Below the pieces are notes generated by a model. The model was not told the origin of the DNA, did not search any database, and saw only the letters and a list, made by a program, of their open reading frames with translations. The translations under genes and the position numbers were made by a program. From Nostoc sp. FACHB-152 (GTDB lineage: Bacteria > Cyanobacteriota > Cyanobacteriia > Cyanobacteriales > Nostocaceae): a stretch of 64,000 nucleotides of DNA. Within the stretch, counting starts at the first letter, position 1. Every line of letters begins with the position of its first letter. The stretch covers positions 57,950 through 121,949 of the forward strand of contig NZ_JACJRV010000015.1 of NCBI RefSeq assembly GCF_014697475.1, written 5' to 3'. Below, one piece after another: positions 36,874-46,737 of the stretch.

Positions 36874-37200
36874 TTAAGCTGCTTCTAGCGGAGCCATTGT
36901 TAAACCGGCTCGCCGCAGCTGTTGGTGATACAATTCTGCTGGTTCTTGAGGCCCTACCCAAACGATCGCTTGCCCTTCATAATGTACTTGATTAGTTAAA
37001 TCCCACGCGCGATCGCTGGTCATATCAGGGATATACTTCAACAAGCACTCAGCGACGTGTTGAAAAGTATTAAAGTCATCGTTTAAAACAATAACCTTGT
37101 AATTGGGATAGGATTTGCGGACAGTTTGACTAGACCGTTCAGGAGCAACAGTTGGTGCTGTACCCATCCAGTAAACAGCTGCTGAAAGTCTTGTAATCAT
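36874..37200 (-). CDS. clpS: ATP-dependent Clp protease adaptor ClpS
   Basis: Adaptor delivering N-degron substrates to the ClpAP/ClpCP protease. The ClpS core runs from about residue 34: YPNYKVIVLNDDFNTFQHVA, with the substrate-pocket Asp pair, then VHYEGQAIVWVG and AELYHQQLRRAGL. The N-terminal 33 residues are variable; an internal ATG at codon 12 is an alternative start. Cyanobacteria often have two ClpS forms, and I cannot say which this is. Confidence 0.93.
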   Translation of the reverse strand: MITRLSAAVYWMGTAPTVAPERSSQTVRKSYPNYKVIVLNDDFNTFQHVAECLLKYIPDMTSDRAWDLTNQVHYEGQAIVWVGPQEPAELYHQQLRRAGLTMAPLEAA

Positions 37201-37694
37201 AAGACAGTGGCTAACAAGATTTTACAAAACTACATTATAAGTGAATAGTTTAGTCCATAGTCTAGCGTGAAAATAGGGAGTGGGGAGTAGGGAGTAGGGA
37301 ATGAGGCTAAGAGTGTAGGAGATAATAACTATGGGCTATTGACCCTTGACCAAGCACAAATGACCTATGACTATTGACCAAGAATAAATAAACCTAGCAG
37401 GAAGCACATCACAACACTGCCTGCTAGGGCGTAGGTATACTCGCCATGTTTGAAGGGTAGAGCTTATTTGTAATCAATAATGTCTATCCTTAGTTAGAAT
37501 AACCAAATTGCTTGTACCGCAGGGTTAAGAAAAGTCAATCAATTAGTTAACTCTTGGGGAGAGGGAACAGGCAATAGGCAATAGGCAATAGGCAATAGGT
37601 TGTTTATTCTTTACTCTCTGTTCCCTGTTCCCCAATAGCTCATAATATTAAAAAGACGCTTCATACTTCTTAACTATTTAGCTTTATTAGAACA
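37201..37694. repeat. Intergenic region with heptad repeats
   Basis: Contains GGGAGTA units near 37268-37295, TTGACCA-type units near 37330-37380 and four AGGCAAT units near 37570-37600. No gene. The last 70 bases presumably hold the ubiD promoter. Confidence 0.75.
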
Positions 37695-39203
37695 ATGGCG
37701 AGAGATTTACGCGGATTCATCAAAATTTTAGAAGAGAAAGGTCAGTTAAGGCGGATATCAGCCTTGGTTGACCCAGATTTAGAAATTGCTGAGATTTCTA
37801 ACCGGATGCTGCAAAAAGGTGGGCCGGGGTTGTTGTTTGAAAATGTTAAAGGTGCTTCTTTCCCGGTGGCGGTGAATTTGCTGGGGACTGTGGAAAGAAT
37901 CTGCTGGTCTATGAATATGCAGCATCCCCAGGAGTTAGAAACTTTGGGTAAAAAGCTGAGTATGTTGCAACAACCGAAACCGCCAAAAAAGATTTCTCAG
38001 GCGATAGATTTTGGTAAGGTGCTGTTTGATGTCCTTAAAGCCAAACCAGGGAGAGACTTTTTTCCGGCTTGTCAGCAAGTGGTAATTCAAGGCGATGATT
38101 TGGATTTAACCACTTTACCGTTGATTCGCCCTTATTGTGGTGATGCTGGCAAGATTATCACGTTGGGGTTGGTAATTACTAAAGATTGCGAGACAGGTAC
38201 GCCGAATGTGGGTGTCTATCGCCTGCAATTGCAATCGAAAAATACAATGACTGTGCATTGGTTATCGGTGCGAGGCGGGGCGAGACACTTGCGGAAAGCG
38301 GCAGAACGTGGGAAGAAGTTAGAAATAGCGATCGCACTTGGTGTAGATCCTCTAATTATCATGGCAGCCGCTACACCCATACCTGTAGATTTATCAGAAT
38401 GGCTGTTTGCAGGTTTGTATGGCGGTTCTGGTGTGCAGTTGGCAAAGTGTAAAACAGTAGATTTAGAAGTTCCCGCCGATTCCGAATTTGTTTTAGAAGG
38501 GACAATTACACCAGGGGAAGTTTTACCAGATGGGCCTTTTGGCGACCATATGGGTTATTACGGCGGTGTGGAAGATTCGCCTTTAATTCGTTTTGGGTGT
38601 ATGACGCACCGCAAAGATCCGATTTATTTAACAACATTTAGCGGTCGTCCACCGAAAGAAGAAGCGATGATGGCGATCGCACTCAATCGGATATATACCC
38701 CAATTCTGCGACAACAAGTAACAGAAATTGTGGATTTCTTTTTACCAATGGAAGCCTTGAGTTACAAAGCCGCCATTATTTCCATTGATAAAGCCTATCC
38801 CGGACAAGCACGCCGAGCCGCTTTAGCATTTTGGAGTGCTTTACCGCAATTTACTTACACCAAATTTGTCATTGTCGTTGATAAAGATATAAATATCCGC
38901 GACCCACGCCAAGTAGTTTGGGCAATTAGTTCTAAAGTTGACCCCACGCGCGATGTGTTTATTCTGCCAAATACACCCTTTGACACTTTAGACTTTGCCA
39001 GTGAAAAAATTGGTTTAGGTGGACGTATGGGAATTGATGCAACTACCAAAATTCCCCCTGAAACAGAACATGAATGGGGCGCACCATTAGAATCAGATCC
39101 TGATATAGCTGCAATGGTAGAAAGACGCTGGGCAGAGTATGGTTTAGCAGATTTACAGTTAGGAGAAGTTAACCCTAACTTATTTGGCTACGACATGAAA
39201 TAA
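37695..39203 (+). CDS. ubiD: UbiD family decarboxylase
   Basis: Prenylated-FMN-dependent decarboxylase. In cyanobacteria the homologue acts on the prenylated 4-hydroxybenzoate intermediate of plastoquinone synthesis. RDLRGFIKILEEKGQLRRI starts the protein; VGVYRLQLQSKNTMTVHWL, PDGPFGDHMGYYGG (about 279) and RPPKEEAMMAIALNRI are UbiD signatures, and 502 residues is the normal length. No UbiX or other quinone gene is adjacent. Confidence 0.94.
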   Translation: MARDLRGFIKILEEKGQLRRISALVDPDLEIAEISNRMLQKGGPGLLFENVKGASFPVAVNLLGTVERICWSMNMQHPQELETLGKKLSMLQQPKPPKKISQAIDFGKVLFDVLKAKPGRDFFPACQQVVIQGDDLDLTTLPLIRPYCGDAGKIITLGLVITKDCETGTPNVGVYRLQLQSKNTMTVHWLSVRGGARHLRKAAERGKKLEIAIALGVDPLIIMAAATPIPVDLSEWLFAGLYGGSGVQLAKCKTVDLEVPADSEFVLEGTITPGEVLPDGPFGDHMGYYGGVEDSPLIRFGCMTHRKDPIYLTTFSGRPPKEEAMMAIALNRIYTPILRQQVTEIVDFFLPMEALSYKAAIISIDKAYPGQARRAALAFWSALPQFTYTKFVIVVDKDINIRDPRQVVWAISSKVDPTRDVFILPNTPFDTLDFASEKIGLGGRMGIDATTKIPPETEHEWGAPLESDPDIAAMVERRWAEYGLADLQLGEVNPNLFGYDMK

Positions 39204-39405
39204 TATCGTGTCCGGTGAAAGACTTATCATTAAGGCCGCAGGGGGGCAGGGGAGAGGGTTTTACAGTTTCTGCACAGATGTATCAAATTACAAGTGATTA
39301 GCCGGACATGATATACAGTGTTTTGGAACATACTTAGCTTCAAGCTGTGATCAAAGAAAAAGGGTTGTATTGCTACAACCCCAATCTCTGAGCAAAGTTA
39401 TTGGG

Positions 39406-42400
39406 TTAGAAAATCAAGTTATTTTGGCTGAAGTTACTAGCATTAAAGTTATTGAGCGTGACTAAAGTGCTAAAACTTGCGTTGCTACTAACGCCATCAG
39501 TATCAATTTGAATCAAAGTATTTGACCCCGACTGGATACCTCGGATGTAAGCGTCAGCAATTGGATTTGTGCCTGTGTAATTTAAGTTAGTAAAGAGAGT
39601 CTGTACTACCAGAACATCATCTGTGCTGCTGAAGTCGGTAATTGTATCAATACCTTCACCCAGGCTGTTAAAGACAAATCTATCATTACCAGTGCCACCA
39701 GTTAGCTTGTCGCTACCAACACCGCCAAATAGTGTATCGTTACCAGTACCACCAGTCAGAATGTCATTGCCATTGCCGCCTTCGAGATTATCATTTCCAT
39801 CACCACCGTTGAGGGTGTCATTGTCGCCACCACCAAACAAGTTATTGTTTGCAGAGTTACCAGTAATAGTATTTTTCAAGGCATTACCAGTACCATCAAT
39901 GGCATTAGTGCCAGTCAGGATGAGATTTTCCAGATGATCTCCCAGTGTGAAGGTAACAGCAGCCCGGACAGTATCAGTTCCCTCATTGAACGCTTCGGTA
40001 ATTTGGTCGCTGTTGCTATCAACGTAATAGGTATCGTTACCAGCACCGCCAATCATTACATCATCACCAAGACCACCATCTAAGATGTCATTGCCCAGAC
40101 CGCCATTCAGAGTATCGTTACCAGCGTTCCCTTTGAGGTTGTCATTGCCGTCGTTACCCGATAGGTTGTTATTGGCAATGTTTCCTGTGATGCTGTTGTT
40201 CAAGGCATTACCAGTACCATCAATGGCATTAGTGCCAGTCAGAATCAGGTTTTCTAAGGTACTACTTAGCACCCAGGAAACACTGACACGAACAGTATCA
40301 GTCCCCTCATTGAATGCTTCGATAATTTGGTCGCTGCTGCTATCAACGTAGTAGGTATCGTTACCAAGACCACCAATCATTACGTCATTACCAACACCGC
40401 CGTCTAAGATGTCGTTTCCTGCACCACCATCTAAGGTGTCATCACCAGCTTTGCCATTGAGGGTATTATTGCCACTATTACCTGTAATGGAGTTGTTGAG
40501 TGAGTTACCTGTTCCCAAGAGATTGCTTGTGCCAGTCAAAATCAGGTTTTCTACATTGTCACCCAAGGTGTAGTTAATCGATGAGCGAACTGTATCTGTT
40601 CCTTCATTGAGGTTTTCAACTACCTTATCAGCAGTGTTATCAACGATGTAGATGTCATTGCCCAATCCTCCAGTCATGGTGTCTTTGCCAGTACCACCAT
40701 TTAGAGTATCGTTACCAGCTAAACCAGATAGGATATCATTGCCTTCTAAGGCTTGGATGTTGTCATTATTGGCAATATTGCCTATGAGGGTGTCATTGCC
40801 AGCAGTTCCTACAATATTTACTTCATTGTCATCATCGATGATACTGACAACGGCTGTGTTTTGACTACCAATGGTTGCACCACCAGTGGCATTAGTCAGG
40901 GTGAGGTTAAAGGTTTCTGTACTTTCTGCTAGGGTATCGTTATTGATGGGGATGGTAACAGTTTTAGATGTTGTATCTCCATTGGCAAAGGTAACTGTAA
41001 TCGGTGTATTGCTGTAGTCGCTGGCTGCTGTTGCTGTTCCATCACTGAAATTAAGAGTAACACTGACTTCTCCATCACTTCCACCAGTGCGAGTCAGGGT
41101 AATTTGATTGATAGGTGTTCCATTTTCATTGACACTATAGTTAGCCCCACTAAACGCGATCGCTCCTGGTAAGAAAGAATCGTCATTAACTATCGTTAGA
41201 ATTGCTGTGTTTTGACTGCCAATAGTTGCGCCACCAGTCGCACTGCTGAGGCTTAAATTAATGGTTTCATTGGCTTCAAATTGGCTGTCACTGACAATAG
41301 GAATGCTGATAGTTTTAGAAGTTTCCCCATTGGCAAAGGTAACGGTAATCGGGGTATTGCTATAGTCATCGGATGCTGTTGCTGTACCATTACTCGGCGT
41401 TACAACAACGCTAATTTCACCATTACTTCCACCAGTACGAGTTAGAGTAACTTGGCTAATGGGGGTTCCGTCTTCATTGACACTGTAGGTAGCTTGGGAG
41501 AAAGCTATAGTACCGGGAACAGCATCATTGTCAATAATACTGATAGCTGCTGTTGTTTGTGTGCCTAATGCTGCACCGTTAGTAGGGTTAGACAGCGTTA
41601 AATTAATAGTTTCTGTCTGTTCATAAACTGTGTCATTGACAATCGGTATACTAACTGTTTTAGAAGTCTCGCCATTGGCAAAAGTAACAGTGATAGGGGT
41701 GTTGGAATAGTCATCGGGTGCTGTTGCTGTACCATTACTAGGTGTTAAGGTAACGCTGACTTCACCGTTAGTACCACCTGTGCGAGTAATAGTAACTACA
41801 GTATTGGCTGTACCATCTTCATTGATACTGTAGTTGGCACTACTAAACGCCAGAGTACCAGGGAGCGCATCATTATCAACAATGGTTAAGATGGCGGTAT
41901 TTTGTGTACCAATGCTTGCTCCACCGGTAGGATTGCTGAGGGTTAAATTAACGGTTTCATTACCTTCATAAACTGTGTCATTAATGACAGAGATTGCGAC
42001 TGTTTTACTAGTTTCTCCGTTAGCGAAGTTAACTGTAATCGGGTTACTAATAAAGTCACTAGATGCTGTTGCTGTACCGTTGGTAGGAGTCACAATCACA
42101 CTGACTGCCCCATCACTACCACCAGTACGGGTGAGGGTGACAACTGTAACAGGTGTACCATCTTCGTTGACGCTATAGTTAGCTGCACTAAAGGCGATCG
42201 CGCCAGGAAGAGCATCGTTATCGACAATGGTTAAAGTAGCTGTCTTCTGAGTTCCTAAAGCTGCGCCATTGGTAGGGTTAATCAGGGTTAGATTGACAGT
42301 CTCATTAGATTCATAGATGTTGTCGTTAACAATGGTAATAGTAATGGTTTTGCTAGTTTCGCCATCAGCAAAGTTAACGGTCATACTACTGTTATCATAA

Positions 42401-45144
42401 TCACCAGAAGCAGTGGCAGTACCGTTAGTTAAAGCCAAGGTAACATTAGCTGCACCAATAGTTCCCTGTTCACGGGTAATTGTAATGGTGGCGTTGTTAC
42501 TTTCAGGAGTACTAAAGGTAGCTTGGCTGAAGGAGAATAGACCAGATTCGTTTTGTGCTTCGATAAAAACGTTGGAATTGAGGTTTAATCCTGTGACTCC
42601 TTCAATGATGGCGATCAGTTCATCTGGTTCACTATTGGGTTTGTTAATGTAAATTGCTGTGCCAGTGATGCCATTGATTGGAGATGTACCCAGGATGTAG
42701 TTAGTTTTTGGGCCTGTCAGTTGGATGAGATCTTCACTGGCGTTAAAGCCAACAATCCGGGCGTAATCTGCTGTACCAGAGGTAGTGGCGTTGCCATCAT
42801 CATAAAAGGTAGTAGCTGCATTACCGATGATGTAAATGTCTCCACCTGCACCACCTTGGAGGGTATCAATTTCTCCTAATCCAGGGTTGACGGCGTTTTG
42901 AGCGACACCGATGAGGCGATCGCTTCCACCTCCAGCAATAATAGTGTCATTACCTGCACCACCAACAATGGTGTCATTGCCATCACCAGTACGAATATTG
43001 TCATTAGCGGCTGTGCCAGTAATTTGAAAGCGCTCGATGTTAGAGAAGGATACTTGGTCGTAATTGAAGCTAGTGTTTCTGTAAGCAAAGTAAGAACCGT
43101 TGAATCCACCTGCACCGTTGCTACCAGCAGAGCTACTTATCCCTGCTGATGTGCCAGTGTAGCTGTTGCTGGAGTAATCGACAATTAACAGGTCGTTACC
43201 TGCACCGCCATCTACGTTATCGGAACCTAACCCAGCATTAATCGTGTCGTCGCCACTGCCAGTATTGATAGTGTTGTTGTTGCGCTGGGTAAAGCTGATG
43301 ACATCGTTGCCGCTACCTGTGGTCAGGTTGGTAAATAGTTCAATGTTGGTGACACTTGTGCCGTCTGCTAAGGTGATGGGTGCGTGAGTTGTGCCAGTGT
43401 CATCAAAAGTAATCGCCGTGGTCAGTGTACTAAAGTTGCCATCAACTAAAGTATCGGTACCTTCGCCGCCATCAATAATGTTGATGCCTGCGCCTGCGGT
43501 AATCGTGTCATTCCCCAAACCACCTGTGATGCTGTCGTTGCCGCTACCACTAGTGATATTGTCGTTACCCTCACCTGCTGTAATGTTATTGTTTCCATTC
43601 CCAGCAATAATAGTGTCATTACCTGCACCACCAACAATGGTGTCATTGCCATCACCAGTACGAATGTTGTCATTAGCGGCTGTGCCAGTAATTTGAAAGC
43701 GCTCGATGTTGGAGAAGGATACTTGGTCGTAATTAAAGCTAGTGTTTCTGTAAGCAAAGTAAGAACCGTTGAATCCACCTGTACCGTTGCTACCAGCAGA
43801 GCTACTTATCCCTGCTGATGTGCCAGTGTAGCTGTTGCTGGAGTAATCTACGATTAACAGGTCATTACCTGCACCTCCATCTACGTTGTCGGAACCTAGT
43901 CCTGAGTTGATGTTGTCTTCGCCACTGCCAGTATTGATAGTGTTGTTGTTGCGCTGGGTAAAGCTGATGACATCGTTGCCACTACCTGTGGTCAGGTTGG
44001 TAAATAGTTCAACGTTGGTGACACTTGTGCCGTCTGCTATGTTGATAGTTTTGCTGGTAGTGTCGTCAATATTTAAACTACTGGTCGCAGAACTGAAGTC
44101 AGCATCAATGAGAGTATCGGTTCCTTCGCCGCCATCAATGATATTGATGCCTGTTCCACCTGTGATGATATCGTTTCCGGCACCACCGGTGATACTGTCG
44201 TTTCCACCCCCAGCAATAATGGTGTCATTACCTGCACCACCAACAATGGTGTCATTGCCATCACCAGTGCGAATGTTGTCATTAGCGGCTGTGCCAGTGA
44301 TTTGAAATCGCTCGATGTTGGAGAAGGATACTTGGTCGTAATTAGAGAAGTTATTAGCCTCCCGATAAGCAAAGTAAGAACCGCTGAATCCACCTGTACC
44401 GTTGCTCCCAACAGAGCTATTAATACCTGCTTGTGGTGATGTGCCAGTGTAGCTGTTGCTGGAGTAATCTACGATTAACAGGTCATTACCTGCACCTCCA
44501 TCTACGTTGTCAATTCCTAGTCCTGAGTTGATGTTGTCTTCGCCAGAGGTTCCGGTTATTGTGTTATTTCCGTTAGTACCTGTGAAATTTTGCTGTTCAA
44601 CTGCGATCGCTTGTCCATTAATATTAATTACTGCTGAATCATTTTCTGCCTTTAACTGTGTCAATGCGGCATTACTAAGACTTTCACCTTGCACCAACGC
44701 GGAGAAAATCGCTCCCTCATCCCCAGCACTATCAGTATTATTGAGGACAGTATCAATTCGATGCCCAATTTCCTCTAATAACAATCCAACAAAATTTTCT
44801 GGGTTCGCCTGATTTGTCAGCAAAAACTCCCAAGACAGATAAATCTTATTAGTAGATGCCCCATAAGCTCCATTCGCACCATTAATATCTGCTGCATTGC
44901 GAATCTCTATATTAGGGAAAATACTAAAATCTTTTGCCAACCAAGCTGTGCCTAAAAAATCAACCTTAGCTTCTCCTCCAAAAGCTACTGCCATTTTTTG
45001 AGTAAAGTCTGAGTCATTAGCAAAAGTTTGCAATCTTTCTTGTGTAAGAAATAAAGCTTGTTCTAATGTTCTTAAAATATTTGAGTCAATGTTCAAGGGA
45101 GACTCTACAACTAAATTATTATGGAGGATGTAAGCATTATTCAT
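39406..45144 (-). CDS. Giant RTX/Calx-beta calcium-binding secreted protein
   Basis: 1912 residues, very probably exported by a type I system using a C-terminal signal. An N-terminal module of about 190 residues contains LLEEIGHRIDTVLN, a conserved start of cyanobacterial RTX proteins. Residues about 190-800 are RTX nonapeptides (GGAGNDTII type) in three large duplicated blocks with VDYSSNSYTGT and SFSNIERFQITG. Five Calx-beta domains follow, each beginning like PGAIAFSAANYSVNEDGTP and ending IVDNDA. About 420 residues of RTX repeats then end in NNFNASNFSQNNLIF. Adhesin or surface-layer role is inference. Many antisense open frames over this gene are shadows. Confidence 0.93.
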   Translation of the reverse strand: MNNAYILHNNLVVESPLNIDSNILRTLEQALFLTQERLQTFANDSDFTQKMAVAFGGEAKVDFLGTAWLAKDFSIFPNIEIRNAADINGANGAYGASTNKIYLSWEFLLTNQANPENFVGLLLEEIGHRIDTVLNNTDSAGDEGAIFSALVQGESLSNAALTQLKAENDSAVININGQAIAVEQQNFTGTNGNNTITGTSGEDNINSGLGIDNVDGGAGNDLLIVDYSSNSYTGTSPQAGINSSVGSNGTGGFSGSYFAYREANNFSNYDQVSFSNIERFQITGTAANDNIRTGDGNDTIVGGAGNDTIIAGGGNDSITGGAGNDIITGGTGINIIDGGEGTDTLIDADFSSATSSLNIDDTTSKTINIADGTSVTNVELFTNLTTGSGNDVISFTQRNNNTINTGSGEDNINSGLGSDNVDGGAGNDLLIVDYSSNSYTGTSAGISSSAGSNGTGGFNGSYFAYRNTSFNYDQVSFSNIERFQITGTAANDNIRTGDGNDTIVGGAGNDTIIAGNGNNNITAGEGNDNITSGSGNDSITGGLGNDTITAGAGINIIDGGEGTDTLVDGNFSTLTTAITFDDTGTTHAPITLADGTSVTNIELFTNLTTGSGNDVISFTQRNNNTINTGSGDDTINAGLGSDNVDGGAGNDLLIVDYSSNSYTGTSAGISSSAGSNGAGGFNGSYFAYRNTSFNYDQVSFSNIERFQITGTAANDNIRTGDGNDTIVGGAGNDTIIAGGGSDRLIGVAQNAVNPGLGEIDTLQGGAGGDIYIIGNAATTFYDDGNATTSGTADYARIVGFNASEDLIQLTGPKTNYILGTSPINGITGTAIYINKPNSEPDELIAIIEGVTGLNLNSNVFIEAQNESGLFSFSQATFSTPESNNATITITREQGTIGAANVTLALTNGTATASGDYDNSSMTVNFADGETSKTITITIVNDNIYESNETVNLTLINPTNGAALGTQKTATLTIVDNDALPGAIAFSAANYSVNEDGTPVTVVTLTRTGGSDGAVSVIVTPTNGTATASSDFISNPITVNFANGETSKTVAISVINDTVYEGNETVNLTLSNPTGGASIGTQNTAILTIVDNDALPGTLAFSSANYSINEDGTANTVVTITRTGGTNGEVSVTLTPSNGTATAPDDYSNTPITVTFANGETSKTVSIPIVNDTVYEQTETINLTLSNPTNGAALGTQTTAAISIIDNDAVPGTIAFSQATYSVNEDGTPISQVTLTRTGGSNGEISVVVTPSNGTATASDDYSNTPITVTFANGETSKTISIPIVSDSQFEANETINLSLSSATGGATIGSQNTAILTIVNDDSFLPGAIAFSGANYSVNENGTPINQITLTRTGGSDGEVSVTLNFSDGTATAASDYSNTPITVTFANGDTTSKTVTIPINNDTLAESTETFNLTLTNATGGATIGSQNTAVVSIIDDDNEVNIVGTAGNDTLIGNIANNDNIQALEGNDILSGLAGNDTLNGGTGKDTMTGGLGNDIYIVDNTADKVVENLNEGTDTVRSSINYTLGDNVENLILTGTSNLLGTGNSLNNSITGNSGNNTLNGKAGDDTLDGGAGNDILDGGVGNDVMIGGLGNDTYYVDSSSDQIIEAFNEGTDTVRVSVSWVLSSTLENLILTGTNAIDGTGNALNNSITGNIANNNLSGNDGNDNLKGNAGNDTLNGGLGNDILDGGLGDDVMIGGAGNDTYYVDSNSDQITEAFNEGTDTVRAAVTFTLGDHLENLILTGTNAIDGTGNALKNTITGNSANNNLFGGGDNDTLNGGDGNDNLEGGNGNDILTGGTGNDTLFGGVGSDKLTGGTGNDRFVFNSLGEGIDTITDFSSTDDVLVVQTLFTNLNYTGTNPIADAYIRGIQSGSNTLIQIDTDGVSSNASFSTLVTLNNFNASNFSQNNLIF

Positions 45145-46737
45145 TTTCTGTTTATTCTTGGTATAAGTACGTTGTAAAAAAAGGACTACAAGTTGTTAAA
45201 TAACTGTCAATAGCAGCATTATCCATAGCCTGAGTAATACCAAATTGGCACAGGTAGTCTTGTGTCAAAACTCTGCAATAGGCTCTGAAGCAAGACTTGC
45301 AAGCCAATATTTAAAATTGTTGGTATAAGGCTATAGACAGATGAATTTCAGAAATTAGCATTGGTGAAAAAATAGTAGCTCTAGCTGCTTGAGTTACTAG
45401 AAAGCTTGTTTTCTTTGAGCAACTTCTGTAATGTCATTATGGAGTTTTGCCAGTTTTTAAATGCTTTAAGGCTGGCGATCGCTCTACTAAATGACTATAA
45501 TTAACTTGATAGTTAAAACTCAATTTGAGTAAGCATCCTTTATCTGCTTTAGTAGCTTCTAACTTTTAAAGTTAGTATTGGTTTGCTATGAAGTTAAAAC
45601 CTTCACTTTCCAACATTTTTACTGTGTTTATACTGGTTAAAATTTAATTTAGCAAAAATATTTTTAAATTTGAATTTATATTTATAAGTATACTGAATCT
45701 TTATTTTTTGCTTTCAAAAAGTAGAGATTAAACTCAGATTAATCACTTAAATTGTACTAAATATCAAGTGTTTTGTATTCATTAAATATATATAAATACT
45801 GTATGTTGAGTTGAATAAGATTATGTTAAACATCAATACAGTATTTTAAATATTTGTCTAAAAGCTAAATTGATTTTTTCAAAATTATTTATGCAATTTT
45901 TAATTTCATAAATGCATTAAATAGCTTTACTGATTATTAATAAAATTATCTTTAAATTTTATAGGTAAAACACACCAACAAAGTCAAAACACTATCAAGC
46001 AAATAAGCGTTTTAAAACAGTTGCTCGAAGGTAATAAGGATACAACATCATTTGACGTTGGTAGTGATTCAGAACAAAAAAGCACCATTTCTGATTAGTG
46101 AAACTCTATTGTATGGACGCTTAGGGATAATGAATTTAAGAATAAAAAGACACTACACAAAGTAAAAAAATGGAAATTAGTGCCTGCAAATACTAAAAAA
46201 CCTAATTTAGCAAATATTCGCATATATTCTTGCTAAAAGCTTATTATTTACTGCTGGGTTTGCTTGTTGTTATAAAACTTTACAATTTAGATTGAGCATT
46301 TTTTATCATCTTGTATAGACTTACAAGTAGGTCTTCTATATGCGAGTTAGCCAGTTTATCAAAATGATAAATAAAGGTTAAAACTCAAGATTATTTATCC
46401 TTATATAAGGATAAATAATGATTCGCAGAATCTGTCAATTTCAGCCCTATCTTTTTTCACGTCTTGTCTCCAGTTACAAACTGGAAATGAGATATTTGTA
46501 CAAAGCTTTCCAAGTCTAATTATAAGTTTAAGTTGACACGGATAGTGTCCTTTAGACCAATACCAAGCATCCAAAGTTTTTTGAGATGGCTGCTTTTTGA
46601 ATCAGTAAAGCAGGTAGTCTCAGCCGGACATTTATTAACAAATTTCAAGTTTTTGAGGTAGTAGTAACTTCATTTCTAGAAATGAAGCTCTACTAGCTTG
46701 ATATTCTCTGCAAAATAGTAAATCAGGAGAAACTATC
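45145..46737. other. 1.6-kb AT-rich gap between the two RTX genes
   Basis: Long, strongly AT-rich, and divergently flanked by RTX genes. It holds a 30-bp perfect palindrome (listed separately) and a 45-codon open frame without ATG at about 45964-46098 (ends KSTISD), perhaps a relic. No RNA gene or IS recognised. Confidence 0.55.
46390..46419. promoter_or_regulatory. 30-bp perfect palindrome upstream of RTX gene
   Basis: ATTATTTATCCTTAT followed immediately by its exact complement, with no loop. It is 319 bases before the 367-residue RTX gene. Suits a dimeric regulator or, as RNA, a hairpin; not followed by a T-run. Confidence 0.5.

Noticed and set aside
39623..44812. Many open frames on the + strand over the giant RTX gene, for example 43391-43696 and 43886-44305
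   Set aside because: They are antisense shadows of the repetitive RTX codons (strings of SLPxPP and similar) with no start signals.
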